Below, one piece after another: positions 1-8,740 of a stretch of 64,000 nucleotides of DNA. A program made the position numbers and the translations under genes. The notes beneath the pieces are model-generated. The model was not told the DNA's origin and searched no databases. It saw only the letters and a program-made list of their open reading frames with translations. The DNA comes from Palsa-504 sp963744005 (GTDB taxonomy: Bacteria; Actinomycetota; Actinomycetes; Streptosporangiales; Streptosporangiaceae): NCBI GenBank assembly GCA_963744005.1, contig CAVURU010000001.1:124001-188000 (forward strand), given 5' to 3'. The stretch's first letter is position 1. Each line of letters starts with the position of its first letter.

Positions 1-1
1 G

Positions 2-628
2 GCGCCGCACGCTGCGGAAGAGCCATGGACAGCCGACGGACGCAGGCACTGCGGCTCGCTGGAGTCCATCTTGTGGCGCCAGTGGGACGCGATGATGCTG
101 CCGCCGGCTGAGATCGTCGAGGCGGTCGACCGGCTGGCCGAGCTGCCCGAGCAGATCAAGGACAAGCTCGCCGCGGGCCTCGACGCGATCTTCGTCGGGC
201 CCGGGGGCGTTCCGGAACTCGACGAGATGACCGCCCTGCGGGGCGTCCCGCTGCCGTCGGGCCAGGCGTCATGGGACGCGTGCGCGGGCGCCTACGGCGA
301 CCGCAAGGTCGTGGTGGGCTCCCGGCCGTCTCCGACCCCGGATGTGATGTGCCACGAGGTCGGGCACGCGCTCGACGATCTGGACAGCCCGCCGGGTAAA
401 TGGCAATCGGACTCCGCGGAGTTCCGCGTCCTTTACGATCAAAGCGACCCGCATCTCGCCAGCGACTTCCACCGTCAGCCGGGCGGCCTGGGGCGTAAGG
501 AGTTTTTCGCCGACGCGTTCGCCGCGATCGCGTCCGGGCAGCGGCCGGCCCTGGTGGACATGCTGAGCGGGGACACGCGGACCGCGCTGAAGGTCATGCT
601 GTATTTCAACAGACGCTATGGCATCTAG
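2..628 (+). CDS. C-terminal part of a putative HExxH metallopeptidase (toxin-like zincin), open at left edge
   Basis: The frame has no stop back to the first bases, so the N-terminus lies outside the window; a TTG at 71 is only one possible internal start. About 208 residues are visible. The motif HEVGHALDD (codons around 352-378) is a zinc-binding HExxH helix, and about 50 residues later GRKEFFADAFA supplies a Glu suitable as third zinc ligand, the layout of gluzincin peptidases and of anthrax lethal-factor-like (ATLF) domains. I infer a zinc peptidase domain at the end of a larger, possibly secreted or effector protein. No signal peptide or membrane segment is visible in the part present. 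A small gene follows after 12 bases, so the two may be cotranscribed. Family placement is by motif only. Confidence 0.6.
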   Translation, partial: APHAAEEPWTADGRRHCGSLESILWRQWDAMMLPPAEIVEAVDRLAELPEQIKDKLAAGLDAIFVGPGGVPELDEMTALRGVPLPSGQASWDACAGAYGDRKVVVGSRPSPTPDVMCHEVGHALDDLDSPPGKWQSDSAEFRVLYDQSDPHLASDFHRQPGGLGRKEFFADAFAAIASGQRPALVDMLSGDTRTALKVMLYFNRRYGI

Positions 629-640
629 GGTGATCGGGCG

Positions 641-913
641 ATGTTTGTCATACGACTGCCGAACGGGAACCTGCGGGTCCCGCAGAGCGCGATCGGCCAG
701 GAGGGGCGGGTCCTGGGCGACGTCTACGTCGAGATCGGGCCGCAGGACGCTGACTACTCCCGGCTGGCCGCGCAAGCGCTGACCCCCGAGGAGGTCGCTC
801 AGCGCCGTGAGCGGTGGCGGGCCGACGATGAGGCTCTCCGGCAGGAATTCCTGGAGTACGCCAAGCGCCAGGGCGATGCGGGCTGGCCGGATTCCGCGAC
901 CGACGACGCGTGA
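641..913 (+). CDS. small hypothetical acidic protein
   Basis: A 90-residue protein with an ATG start, 12 bases downstream of the metallopeptidase stop. I do not recognise its family. The first half looks like a compact beta-rich fold (start MFVIRLPNGNLRVP). The second half is a charged, probably helical stretch rich in Arg, Glu and Ala (EEVAQRRERWRADDEALRQ). There is no signal peptide or membrane segment. Its position right after a toxin-like peptidase makes an immunity or regulatory partner conceivable, but nothing in the sequence proves this. Confidence 0.55.
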   Translation: MFVIRLPNGNLRVPQSAIGQEGRVLGDVYVEIGPQDADYSRLAAQALTPEEVAQRRERWRADDEALRQEFLEYAKRQGDAGWPDSATDDA

Positions 914-1030
914 GGAAGCACGCCAGGCCGGGCCCGGTGCGGCTGAACCCGCGGTCGCGGTGACCGCTGCCGGAAACGTGCAGGCCTGCCCGACGAACCG
1001 GACCGGCCTGAAACACCCGATTTTCCCGTC

Positions 1031-1050
1031 GCGCCGGCCGGGGCCGGCGC
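1031..1050. terminator. GC-rich hairpin between convergent genes
   Basis: A perfect 9-bp inverted repeat (1031-1039 with 1042-1050, 2-base loop) lies between the convergent ends of the small acidic gene and the BldC-like gene. There is no clear U-tract on either side, as is common for actinobacterial terminators. It may serve both directions. Confidence 0.5.
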
Positions 1051-1066
1051 AGAACCCGCTGTTACC

Positions 1067-1279
1067 TCACAAGGTGGCGGGGTGCCCCTGCGGGGCCGAC
1101 TCACTGTCTCCGCGGAGCAGGGCTCGCACCTCAGACTCGCGGAACCTGCGATGCCCGCCGGGCGTGCGGATGCTCGTGATGCGCCCAGAAGCCGCCCAGC
1201 GTGTCACAGTCTTCGGGTCGACCCGGAACAGTGCTGCGACCTCGCCCGGCGTGAGCAGTCGCTCGTTGTTGCCGTCCAC
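1067..1279 (-). CDS. BldC-like small MerR-type DNA-binding regulator
   Basis: A 70-residue protein consisting almost entirely of one winged helix-turn-helix of the MerR/excisionase type. The core reads LLTPGEVAALFRVDPKTV, then TRWAASGRITSIRTPGGH, then RRFRESEVRALL. This closely matches Streptomyces BldC (about 68 residues), which binds DNA cooperatively and controls onset of development. I chose the GTG at 1279 because GGAGG lies about 8 bases upstream and the resulting length fits the family; an upstream start at 1321 would add 14 residues with no family match. It is divergent from the dehydratase gene at 1880 and convergent with the small gene ending at 913. BldC family membership is clear; that it is the bldC orthologue is inferred. 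Confidence 0.85.
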   Translation of the reverse strand: MDGNNERLLTPGEVAALFRVDPKTVTRWAASGRITSIRTPGGHRRFRESEVRALLRGDSESAPQGHPATL

Positions 1280-1879
1280 GTTCAGTCCCCTCCGACTGTC
1301 TCCCTCGTGCCTTAGGTCCATTGCCCCTCTAGTTTGGCGTCGAACGAGTACTTTCTACCTAGATTTCTGGAAATTCGGCCGGCTATTCACTCAGAACAGT
1401 CGGCTGGTTCGTAGCTGAAGCAGCACAACCGGTGATGATCACGCACATTGTCTGCTAGAGGGTAAAAGTAGAACATCGGCTGGCCGGCTGACCGGTATAT
1501 GCCAAAAAAATACTGACTGTGACCAACCGGGCCGCCGTCACGTTTGGTCAGCGGATGTCCCGGGGCCGGCCCGGTCCGGACCGCCTCCGGCGCCGCCGGC
1601 TGGGCGGTAAGCCGGTCAGAGCAGGCTCGCAAGACGGGCCCAGGCGGCCGTATCGGGCCAGGCCCGGCAGGCTGATGAGGACCTATTGCGCGTCTGCCCG
1701 GCATGAAGGGATTGTCCGGTCGAGGCCGTGCGCGATACGGATTTCCGCAAAACGTCCACCCGGTGGTGCCGCCGGAATATGCCGCCGATACGCAGAAGTG
1801 GCAACTCGGGTGGCGACTGTACTGCACTTTCGGTAACGGTCTGCAATTATGCCAGCATCGGCACATTACGGAGGTAGAC
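1280..1879. other. 600-bp divergent intergenic region without a supported gene
   Basis: Lies between the divergently transcribed BldC-like and dehydratase genes. About 1330-1510 is visibly richer in A/T than the flanks and probably holds promoters for both genes, but I cannot assign -10/-35 boxes. Short open frames here carry no recognisable domain and lack ribosome sites. The dehydratase ribosome site GGAGG is at 1870-1874. Confidence 0.5.
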
Positions 1880-2872
1880 GTGGACAGGCCGGAGCGTGAT
1901 CTGGTCAGCCTGGCTGAGATTACCGACGCCGCGCGGGTGCTCGCCGGGGTGGCTCTGCGCACCCCCCTGGTGAGCGCTCCGATGCTGAGCCCGAAGCTCC
2001 TGATCAAGGCAGAATCCCTGCAGCCCACCGGCTCGTTCAAGCTTCGCGGGGCCTACGCCGCGATCAGCGCCCGCGGCCAGGACGCCCGGGACCGCGGGGT
2101 CATCGCCCACTCGAGCGGAAACCACGGTCACGCGGTGGCCTTCGCCGCGGCGCAACTGGGGGTCAGGGCCGTGGTCGTGGTCCCGGACAACACCCCGGCG
2201 GTCAAGACCGATGCGATCCAGTCCTACGGCGCGCAGCTCGTGCGGGTCGCCCCCGCCCTGACCGCCCGCCTCGCGGCGGTCGAGGAACTCGTGGCCCGGC
2301 ACGGGTACGTGCTGATCCCGCCGTTCGATGACCGGACGGTGATCGCCGGGCAGGGCACGATCGGCCTGGAGATCGCGGCCGACTGCCCCCAGGTGGACCT
2401 GGTCGTGGTGCCGGTCAGCGGCGGCGGGCTGATCTCCGGGGTCGCCGCGGCGATCCGGGCCTTGCGCCCGGCGGCCCGGATCATCGGCGTCGAGCCAGAG
2501 CTGGCCGCGGACGCGCGTGATTCCCTGCGCCGCGGCGAGCCGACCGGGTGGCCGGCCCAGGACGTGCAGCGCACCGTGGCCGACGCACTGCGCGTCGAGC
2601 GTGTGGGCGACCTGCCCTTTGCTCATATCCGCGACCTGGTGACCGGCATCGTCACGGTGACCGACGACGAGATGCTGGCCGCGGTCGCCCTGCTCGCCCG
2701 GCACGCCCGGCTGGTGGCGGAGCCCGGCGGGGCGGCCGCCGTGGCCGCCTGCCTGTTTCACGCGGGCGAGCTGCCCGAATCGGCTGCCCCGGTGGCCGTG
2801 CTGTCCGGCGGAAACATCGATCCGGAGCTCCTGGCGGGCGTCCTGGCCCGGGACTGGCCCGCCGTCGGCTGA
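1880..2872 (+). CDS. PLP-dependent threonine/serine dehydratase (fold type II)
   Basis: A 330-residue protein that should deaminate L-threonine or L-serine to a 2-oxo acid and ammonia using PLP. The PLP lysine lies in TGSFKLRGAY near residue 50. SSGNHGHAVAFAA binds the substrate carboxylate, SGGGLISG binds the PLP phosphate, and LSGGNIDP is near the C-terminus. There is no ACT or other regulatory domain, so it is a catabolic-type or broad hydroxy-amino-acid dehydratase; serine racemase-like activity is possible. Start: GTG at 1880, 5 bases after GGAGG; earlier in-frame ATGs would add about 59 residues with no homology. A second, ACT-containing threonine ammonia-lyase is at 53459. Confidence 0.88.
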   Translation: MDRPERDLVSLAEITDAARVLAGVALRTPLVSAPMLSPKLLIKAESLQPTGSFKLRGAYAAISARGQDARDRGVIAHSSGNHGHAVAFAAAQLGVRAVVVVPDNTPAVKTDAIQSYGAQLVRVAPALTARLAAVEELVARHGYVLIPPFDDRTVIAGQGTIGLEIAADCPQVDLVVVPVSGGGLISGVAAAIRALRPAARIIGVEPELAADARDSLRRGEPTGWPAQDVQRTVADALRVERVGDLPFAHIRDLVTGIVTVTDDEMLAAVALLARHARLVAEPGGAAAVAACLFHAGELPESAAPVAVLSGGNIDPELLAGVLARDWPAVG

Positions 2873-2927
2873 GGTACGGCCGCCGGCCTCGGGCTGGTCG
2901 CTGACCCGCCGACTATGCTGAGCTGTC

Positions 2928-3191
2928 ATGCGAGCCACACTGTTCTACACGACCGCGCGCATCCTGATGCTCGTATCCTCGCTCGTTCTGCTCTACCTGA
3001 TCGGTTTCCGCGGGATCCTCATGATCGCGCTGGCCTGCCTCATCAGCGGTATTGCCAGCTACGTGCTGCTTTCCCGGCAGCGCGAGGTGATGTCCGGCGC
3101 GCTGATGGCCCGGCTCAAGAACCGGCCGCGACGGCCCTCCCTGCGGGCCCGCCTGGAAGAAGGCGCCCGGGCCGAGGACAGCGAGCTATAG
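2928..3191 (+). CDS. DUF4229-type small membrane protein
   Basis: An 87-residue protein with two adjacent hydrophobic helices (about residues 8-28 and 30-48) followed by a basic, charged cytoplasmic tail. The pattern of an Arg-rich start, two helices and SRQREVMSGAL matches the actinobacterial DUF4229 family, whose function is unknown. A TATGCT hexamer 9 bases before the ATG and the lack of a clear ribosome site suggest a leaderless transcript. Its TAG stop overlaps the TAG stop of the convergent APS kinase gene by 6 bases (3186-3191). Confidence 0.8.
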   Translation: MRATLFYTTARILMLVSSLVLLYLIGFRGILMIALACLISGIASYVLLSRQREVMSGALMARLKNRPRRPSLRARLEEGARAEDSEL

Positions 3192-4862
3192 CCGCCGCAC
3201 GGCCGGGCCGAGCTTGATGACCGGGCCCTGGGGAGCCGGGGCCAGCGAGCTGCCGGCCCCGTCCGGCGAGCCGGCCAGCCATCCCCCGGTGATCAGGAGC
3301 TTCAGCACGGCGCTGACGGCCTCATCGCGGGTCATGACCGAGGTGTCCAGGACCAGGTCGGCGTCGCGCGGTTCCTCATAGGGATCCGAGACCCCGGTGA
3401 AGTCCTTGATCAGGCCCGCGCGGGCCTTGGCGTACAGGCCCTTGCGGTCCCGCTCAGCGCACACCTCCAGCGGCGTCGAGACGTAGATGAGCAGGAAGTC
3501 GCCCACCTCGGCGACCAGCTGCCTGGCCACCGAGCGAGCCTGCGCGTAGGGGGCGATCGGCGCGCAGATGGCGATGCCGCCGTGCCGCGCGACCTCGGCC
3601 GCCACGAAACCGATGCGCGCGATGTTGAGGTCCCGGTCGGCCCGGGAGAAGGTCAGGCCGGCCGACAGGAGCTGCCGCACGCGGTCACCGTCCAGCAGTG
3701 ACACGGTCCGGTCCCCCCGCTCGGCGAGCGCCTCGGCCAGCCCGCGGGCGATGGTGGACTTACCGGACCCGGACAGGCCGGTGAAGAAGACGGCCAGGCC
3801 TCGCTCGGATCGCGGCGGCCGGGCCCGGCGCAGCTCGCGGGCCACGTCCGGCGGGGCGAACCAGCCCGGCACCCCGGCGCCGGAATCCAGCAGCTCGGCG
3901 AGCTCGGCCTCCGACAGCTCGCCCTGCTCGGCCCCGGCCTCGATCAGCGCCAGCGGGCGCCAGACTTCGGACCGCGGGTCGTAGGCCCACTCGCCTGCCA
4001 CCACGACCGGTATCGGCACTCCCGGCAGGGTGATGGTGCCGTTCCTGGATCCCGCCGTCGCGTCGGCGGGCCCGAGTCCGGCTGATGAGTCGGCCAGCAG
4101 GTGCGTGGCGCCGTACGCGGCGGCCACGACCGCCTGAGCGCGCAGGTCGGCCAGCGGGCCGCCCGGGCGCCGGGCCAGCGGCACCGGTATGACCATCGTC
4201 CCCGCGGGAAGATGCTGCCGGGCGGCCAGGACCGCCCGGACCAGGGCCTCCGGCCGGGCCACGACATCGGCCGGGCCGCCGATCAACGGCAGCAGCAGCA
4301 GCCGCGCGTTCAGCTGGCCGGCGTAGTGGCGCAGCTGGCCGATATGACGCTTGTTCAGCGGGCCCCAGGTAGCGAAGGCGAGAACCTGGCCGCCGGCCAG
4401 CTCGGCCTTGACGTCCCCCGGCCGGCGTCGCAGCTGGCGGAACGGCCCGTGCTCGGGCTCGCGCAGCGCCGTCACCGGCCCGGCCAGCCGGATCAGGCCC
4501 GGGCCGGACCCCGGGACGGGCCCAGCGTCGGCCGCCACCCCGGAGCCGGGCTGAGCCAGCCGCTCGGTCACGGACAGGACGGCCAGCGGCGTCCCCTCCG
4601 GATCCTGCAGGACCAGCTGGCCGGCGTCCGGCGGGACCGGGCCGGGTACCTCGAGGGTCACCTCGACCGGCCAGGGCGTCCCGTCGAGCAGCGTGCCCCG
4701 CTCGGCCACCAGGGCCGCGTCCGCTGCGCTCAGGTAGCCGTGCAGCGGCGCGAACACGCCCGCGGTGAGCAGCTCGAGGTCACCGAGCTGGCTCTCATCC
4801 AGCGAGTACGCCGGCCAGTCGGCCAGCTCCGCCGGAAGTCCGGCCGGTCCATGTGCAGTCAG
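3186..4862 (-). CDS. cysC: adenylylsulfate kinase with an N-terminal degenerate ATP-sulfurylase domain
   Basis: About 558 residues. The C-terminal 190 residues are a complete APS kinase, which phosphorylates APS to PAPS: P-loop FTGLSGSGKST, DGDRVRQLLS, DLNIARIGFVA and KGLYAKARAG are all present. The N-terminal 350 residues resemble ATP sulfurylase, but its catalytic signatures are changed: the QxRNPxHxxH motif reads ATWGPLNKRH and the GRDHAG motif reads ADSSAG. This half is therefore probably not catalytic. Start: the first in-frame codon with a good ribosome site is CTG at 4862 (GGAGG 5 bases before); a TTG at 4955 would extend it by 31 residues without homology. No other sulfate-assimilation gene is adjacent. 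The kinase assignment is firm; the N-terminal role is unknown. Confidence 0.85.
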   Translation of the reverse strand: MTAHGPAGLPAELADWPAYSLDESQLGDLELLTAGVFAPLHGYLSAADAALVAERGTLLDGTPWPVEVTLEVPGPVPPDAGQLVLQDPEGTPLAVLSVTERLAQPGSGVAADAGPVPGSGPGLIRLAGPVTALREPEHGPFRQLRRRPGDVKAELAGGQVLAFATWGPLNKRHIGQLRHYAGQLNARLLLLPLIGGPADVVARPEALVRAVLAARQHLPAGTMVIPVPLARRPGGPLADLRAQAVVAAAYGATHLLADSSAGLGPADATAGSRNGTITLPGVPIPVVVAGEWAYDPRSEVWRPLALIEAGAEQGELSEAELAELLDSGAGVPGWFAPPDVARELRRARPPRSERGLAVFFTGLSGSGKSTIARGLAEALAERGDRTVSLLDGDRVRQLLSAGLTFSRADRDLNIARIGFVAAEVARHGGIAICAPIAPYAQARSVARQLVAEVGDFLLIYVSTPLEVCAERDRKGLYAKARAGLIKDFTGVSDPYEEPRDADLVLDTSVMTRDEAVSAVLKLLITGGWLAGSPDGAGSSLAPAPQGPVIKLGPAVRRL

Positions 4863-5081
4863 CGGTGCCTCCGAGGTTCTCCTGGCCTTCTTATCACGGC
4901 GTAATGCCGTGCGGGGAATCACGCACCGGGGCGTAGAATGGACCTCGTTCCGCAAGCGAGCCGGGCGGCAGGAAACCCGGCCGGTTCATGCTGCCCGCAC
5001 CAAGACCGCCAGCCCCGACGGGCCTCCGCTGGCGGCTATCGGGCCGCCAGGAAAGGGACAGACACCAATCACAGGGACATC

Positions 5082-8000
5082 ATGAGCCTCGCTGGACTGC
5101 TCGCTACCCTCGATGACGACCCCCAGCTTCGTGACGTAGTCGCGCGGGCGCAGTCGCAGGCCGCCACGGACGACGAGCGGACCTCAGCCACCCTCACCGG
5201 GGAAGACCTCGTCGCGCCGCCGACACTGCGGCCGGTTCTCGCCGCGGCGCTGAGCCGTGCGGCGGGCCGCTTCGTCCTCGCCGTCACCGCCACTGCCCGC
5301 GAAGCGGACGACCTGACCGCCACCCTCGGCTCGTTGCTCCCGGCACAAACCGTGGCCTGCTTCCCGGGCTGGGAAACGCTGCCGCATGAGCGGCTCTCCC
5401 CGCAGTCGGACACGGTGGGCCGGCGCATCGCGGTGCTACGCCGCCTGGCCCACCCGGCCGAGCCCGGCCACCCAGACGGTCCGCTCGCAGTCGTGGTGGC
5501 CCCGGCCCGGAGCCTGCTGCAGCCGATCGTGGCCGGCCTGGGCGACCTGGACCCGGTCAGCCTCACCGAGGGCCAGGACTGCGACCTCGACGGCCTGCTG
5601 GCCCGGCTGATCGAGATCGGCTACGCGCGGGCCGACCTGGTCACGGCGCGCGGTGAGATCGCCGTCCGCGGTGGCATCGTCGATGTCTTCCCGCCCACCG
5701 AGGAGCATCCGCTGCGGGTGGAGTTCTTCGGCGACACGGTCGAGGAGATCCGCTACTTCAAGGTCGCCGACCAGCGCAGCATCGGCCCCGCCGAGAACGG
5801 GCTCTGGGCGCCGCCCTGCCGTGAGCTGCTGCTGACCCCGGCCGTCCAGGACCGCGCCAAGCAGCTGGCCGACACCTATCCGGCCCTGGCCGACGTCCTG
5901 GGCAAGCTGGCCGAGGGGATACCGGTCGAGGGCATGGAGGCGTTCGCGCCCGTCCTCGCGGACCGGATGGAGCTCTTGCTGGACTACGTGCCCGCCGGCG
6001 GCATCGTGCTGGCTTGTGATCCCGAACGGATCAGGTCCCGCGCCGAGGAACTGGTCCGCACCAGCCAGGAGTTCCTCGAGGCGTCCTGGGCCAACGCCGC
6101 GGCCGGCGGCCACGCGCCCATCGACCTGGGGCCGTCCGCCTTCCAGCCCATTGCGCGGATCCGCGCGGCCGCGGCCGCGCTCGGCCTGCCCTGGTGGACG
6201 ATCGCGCCCTTCGGCGTGACCGACGATGAAGCAGCTGAACCCGGCGGGGACGGCGGCCCCGGGGGGCAGACCGGAGATACCGGGCCGGGGGACCGCGTCC
6301 CGTTCCGCATCAACGCCTCCCTGGCTCCGGCCTACCGCGGCGATTCGGGCCGCATGCTCGCGGACGTGCGTAGCTGGCTGGCGGACCGCTGGAGCGTCAT
6401 CCTGGTCACCGAGGGCCACGGCCCGGCCCAGCGGCTGGCCGAGATGCTGCGCGGCGAGGGAATCGGCGCCCGGCTGGAAGAGCTCACCGAGGCGCCCGAG
6501 CCGGGAGTCCCGTACGTCACCACGGCCCGGATCGGCAACGGCTTCGTCTGGCCCGCCGCCCGGCTGGTCCTGCTGACCGAGAGCGACCTGGCCGGGCATC
6601 CGGCCGGGCTCCCGACCACCAGGGACATGCGGCGGATGCCGAGCCGCCGCCGCGGCGGCGTGGACCCGCTGCAGCTGCACGCGGGCGACTACGTGGTGCA
6701 CGAGCAGCATGGTGTCGGGCAGTACCTGGAGATGACCTCCCGGACGGCAGCCGGCGCGACCCGGGAGTACCTGGTCATCGAGTACGCGCCCGCGCGGCGG
6801 GGACAGCCGCCCGACCGGCTCTACGTGCCCACCGACCAGCTGGACGAGGTGACCAGGTACACCGGCGGCGAAGCGCCGTCGCTGCACCGCCTCGGCGGAG
6901 CCGACTGGGCCAAGGCCAAGGGCCGGGCGCGCAAGGCCGTCCGGCAGATCGCCTCCGAGCTGATCCGGCTGTACTCGGCCCGGATGGCCTCCCCCGGCCA
7001 CGCCTTCAGCCCGGACACCCCGTGGCAGCGCGAGCTGGAGGACGCGTTCCCCTACATCGAGACCCCCGATCAGCTCGCCGCCATCGACGAGGTCAAGCAC
7101 GACATGGAGCGGCCCGTCCCGATGGACCGGCTGATCAGCGGCGACGTCGGTTACGGCAAGACGGAGATCGCCGTGCGCGCCGCCTTCAAGGCGGTCCAGG
7201 ACGGCAAGCAGGTCGCCGTCCTGGTGCCGACCACACTGCTGGCCCAGCAGCACTACTCGACGTTCTCCGAGCGGTATGCGCCCTTCCCGGTGACCGTCCG
7301 GCCGCTGTCGCGCTTCCAGACCAGCGCCGAGACGGCCGAGACCCTGCGCGGCCTGGCCGACGGGACCGTCGACGTGGTCATCGGCACGCACCGGCTGCTG
7401 CAGCCCCAGACCCGGTTCAGCCGTCTCGGGATGGTCATCATCGACGAGGAACAGCGCTTCGGGGTGGAACACAAGGAATACCTCAAGCAGCTGCGGACCG
7501 AGGTGGACGTGCTGGCCATGTCGGCCACCCCGATTCCCCGGACGCTGGAGATGGGCGTGGCGGGCATCCGCGAGATGTCGACCATCCTGACCCCGCCGGA
7601 GGAACGACACCCGGTTCTCACCTTTGTCGGGCCGCAGGACGACAAGCAGGTCGCCGCCGCGATCCGGCGTGAGCTGCTGCGCGACGGGCAGGTGTTCTAC
7701 GTGCACAACCGGGTCAGCTCGATCCGCCGGGCCGCCGCCCAGGTCGCCGAGCTGGTTCCCGAGGCGCGGATCGCGGTGGCCCACGGCCAGATGAACGAGC
7801 ACGAGCTGGAACAGATCATGGTCGACTTCTGGGAGCGGAAGTTCGACGTCCTGGTCGCCACCACGATCGTGGAAAACGGCCTGGACATCCCCAACGCGAA
7901 CACCCTCATCATCGACCGCGCCGACATGTACGGCCTGTCCCAGCTGCACCAGCTGCGGGGCCGGGTCGGCCGCGGCACCGAGCGGGCCTACGCCTACTTC

Positions 8001-8708
8001 CTGTACCCGGGCGAGACCACGCTGACCGAGACGGCCCACGAGCGGCTGGCCACGGTGGCCCAGCACACCGAAGTCGGCGCGGGCATGTACGTGGCCCTGA
8101 AGGACCTGGAGATCCGCGGCGCGGGGAACCTGCTGGGCGGCGAGCAGTCCGGGCACATCGCGGGGGTCGGGTTCGACCTGTACCTGCGGATGATCGGCGA
8201 AGCGGTCAGCGAGCTCAAGGGCGACGGGCCGGCCGAGAAGACCGAAGTCCGGGTGGAACTGCCGGTCAACGCGCACATCCCGCACGAGTACGTCCCCGGC
8301 GAACGACTCCGGCTGGAGGCCTACACCCGGATCGCCGCCATCGACTCCGAAACGGACGCCACGGCCGTTCACGACGAGCTGTCCGACCGGTACGGCGAGC
8401 CGCCCGAGCCGGTGGCCAACCTGCTGGCGGTGGCCCGGCTGCGGGCCGAGGCCCGGCGGGCCGGGCTCACCGATATCACCGTGGCGGGCAACCACGTCAG
8501 GTTCGCCCCGGTCGACCTGCCCGATTCGCGGCAGGTGAGAGTGCAGCGTCTCTACCCCAAGACCGTGCTCAAGCCGGCGGTGCGTACGATGCTCGTACCG
8601 GTGCCGAGGACCGCGGCCATCGGCGGTCAGCCGTTGCGGGATACTGAACTGCTGACCTGGTGCGGCGAGGTCATCCGGTCGGTACTGGCCGACCTGCCCG
8701 TCAGCTGA
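5082..8708 (+). CDS. mfd: transcription-repair coupling factor Mfd
   Basis: A 1208-residue Mfd, the usual length. It displaces RNA polymerase stalled at lesions and recruits UvrA. Domains in order: UvrB-like N-terminal region (about 1-350), RNAP-interaction CarD-like domain (around 525-600, with HAGDYVVHEQHGVGQY), RecG-like translocase (about 640-1000) and C-terminal TRCF domain. Motif I is SGDVGYGKTEIA, motif II DEEQRFGVEHKE, motif III SATPIPRTLEM, and motif VI lies in QLRGRVGRGTERAY. A Gly-rich insertion near residues 385-405 is unusual but tolerable. The ATG at 5082 was chosen over upstream in-frame codons for length and a weak AGGGA site. It heads the mfd - lipoprotein - mazG order typical of actinobacteria. 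Confidence 0.96.
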   Translation: MSLAGLLATLDDDPQLRDVVARAQSQAATDDERTSATLTGEDLVAPPTLRPVLAAALSRAAGRFVLAVTATAREADDLTATLGSLLPAQTVACFPGWETLPHERLSPQSDTVGRRIAVLRRLAHPAEPGHPDGPLAVVVAPARSLLQPIVAGLGDLDPVSLTEGQDCDLDGLLARLIEIGYARADLVTARGEIAVRGGIVDVFPPTEEHPLRVEFFGDTVEEIRYFKVADQRSIGPAENGLWAPPCRELLLTPAVQDRAKQLADTYPALADVLGKLAEGIPVEGMEAFAPVLADRMELLLDYVPAGGIVLACDPERIRSRAEELVRTSQEFLEASWANAAAGGHAPIDLGPSAFQPIARIRAAAAALGLPWWTIAPFGVTDDEAAEPGGDGGPGGQTGDTGPGDRVPFRINASLAPAYRGDSGRMLADVRSWLADRWSVILVTEGHGPAQRLAEMLRGEGIGARLEELTEAPEPGVPYVTTARIGNGFVWPAARLVLLTESDLAGHPAGLPTTRDMRRMPSRRRGGVDPLQLHAGDYVVHEQHGVGQYLEMTSRTAAGATREYLVIEYAPARRGQPPDRLYVPTDQLDEVTRYTGGEAPSLHRLGGADWAKAKGRARKAVRQIASELIRLYSARMASPGHAFSPDTPWQRELEDAFPYIETPDQLAAIDEVKHDMERPVPMDRLISGDVGYGKTEIAVRAAFKAVQDGKQVAVLVPTTLLAQQHYSTFSERYAPFPVTVRPLSRFQTSAETAETLRGLADGTVDVVIGTHRLLQPQTRFSRLGMVIIDEEQRFGVEHKEYLKQLRTEVDVLAMSATPIPRTLEMGVAGIREMSTILTPPEERHPVLTFVGPQDDKQVAAAIRRELLRDGQVFYVHNRVSSIRRAAAQVAELVPEARIAVAHGQMNEHELEQIMVDFWERKFDVLVATTIVENGLDIPNANTLIIDRADMYGLSQLHQLRGRVGRGTERAYAYFLYPGETTLTETAHERLATVAQHTEVGAGMYVALKDLEIRGAGNLLGGEQSGHIAGVGFDLYLRMIGEAVSELKGDGPAEKTEVRVELPVNAHIPHEYVPGERLRLEAYTRIAAIDSETDATAVHDELSDRYGEPPEPVANLLAVARLRAEARRAGLTDITVAGNHVRFAPVDLPDSRQVRVQRLYPKTVLKPAVRTMLVPVPRTAAIGGQPLRDTELLTWCGEVIRSVLADLPVS

Positions 8709-8740
8709 CTCGTACTGGGAAACCATGAAGGGACACGACC

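Noticed and set aside
5436..8726. 1096-codon open frame on the minus strand opposite mfd
   Set aside because: Antisense shadow of a fully conserved gene; composition is dominated by Gly/Arg/Gln/His from GC bias, no domain.
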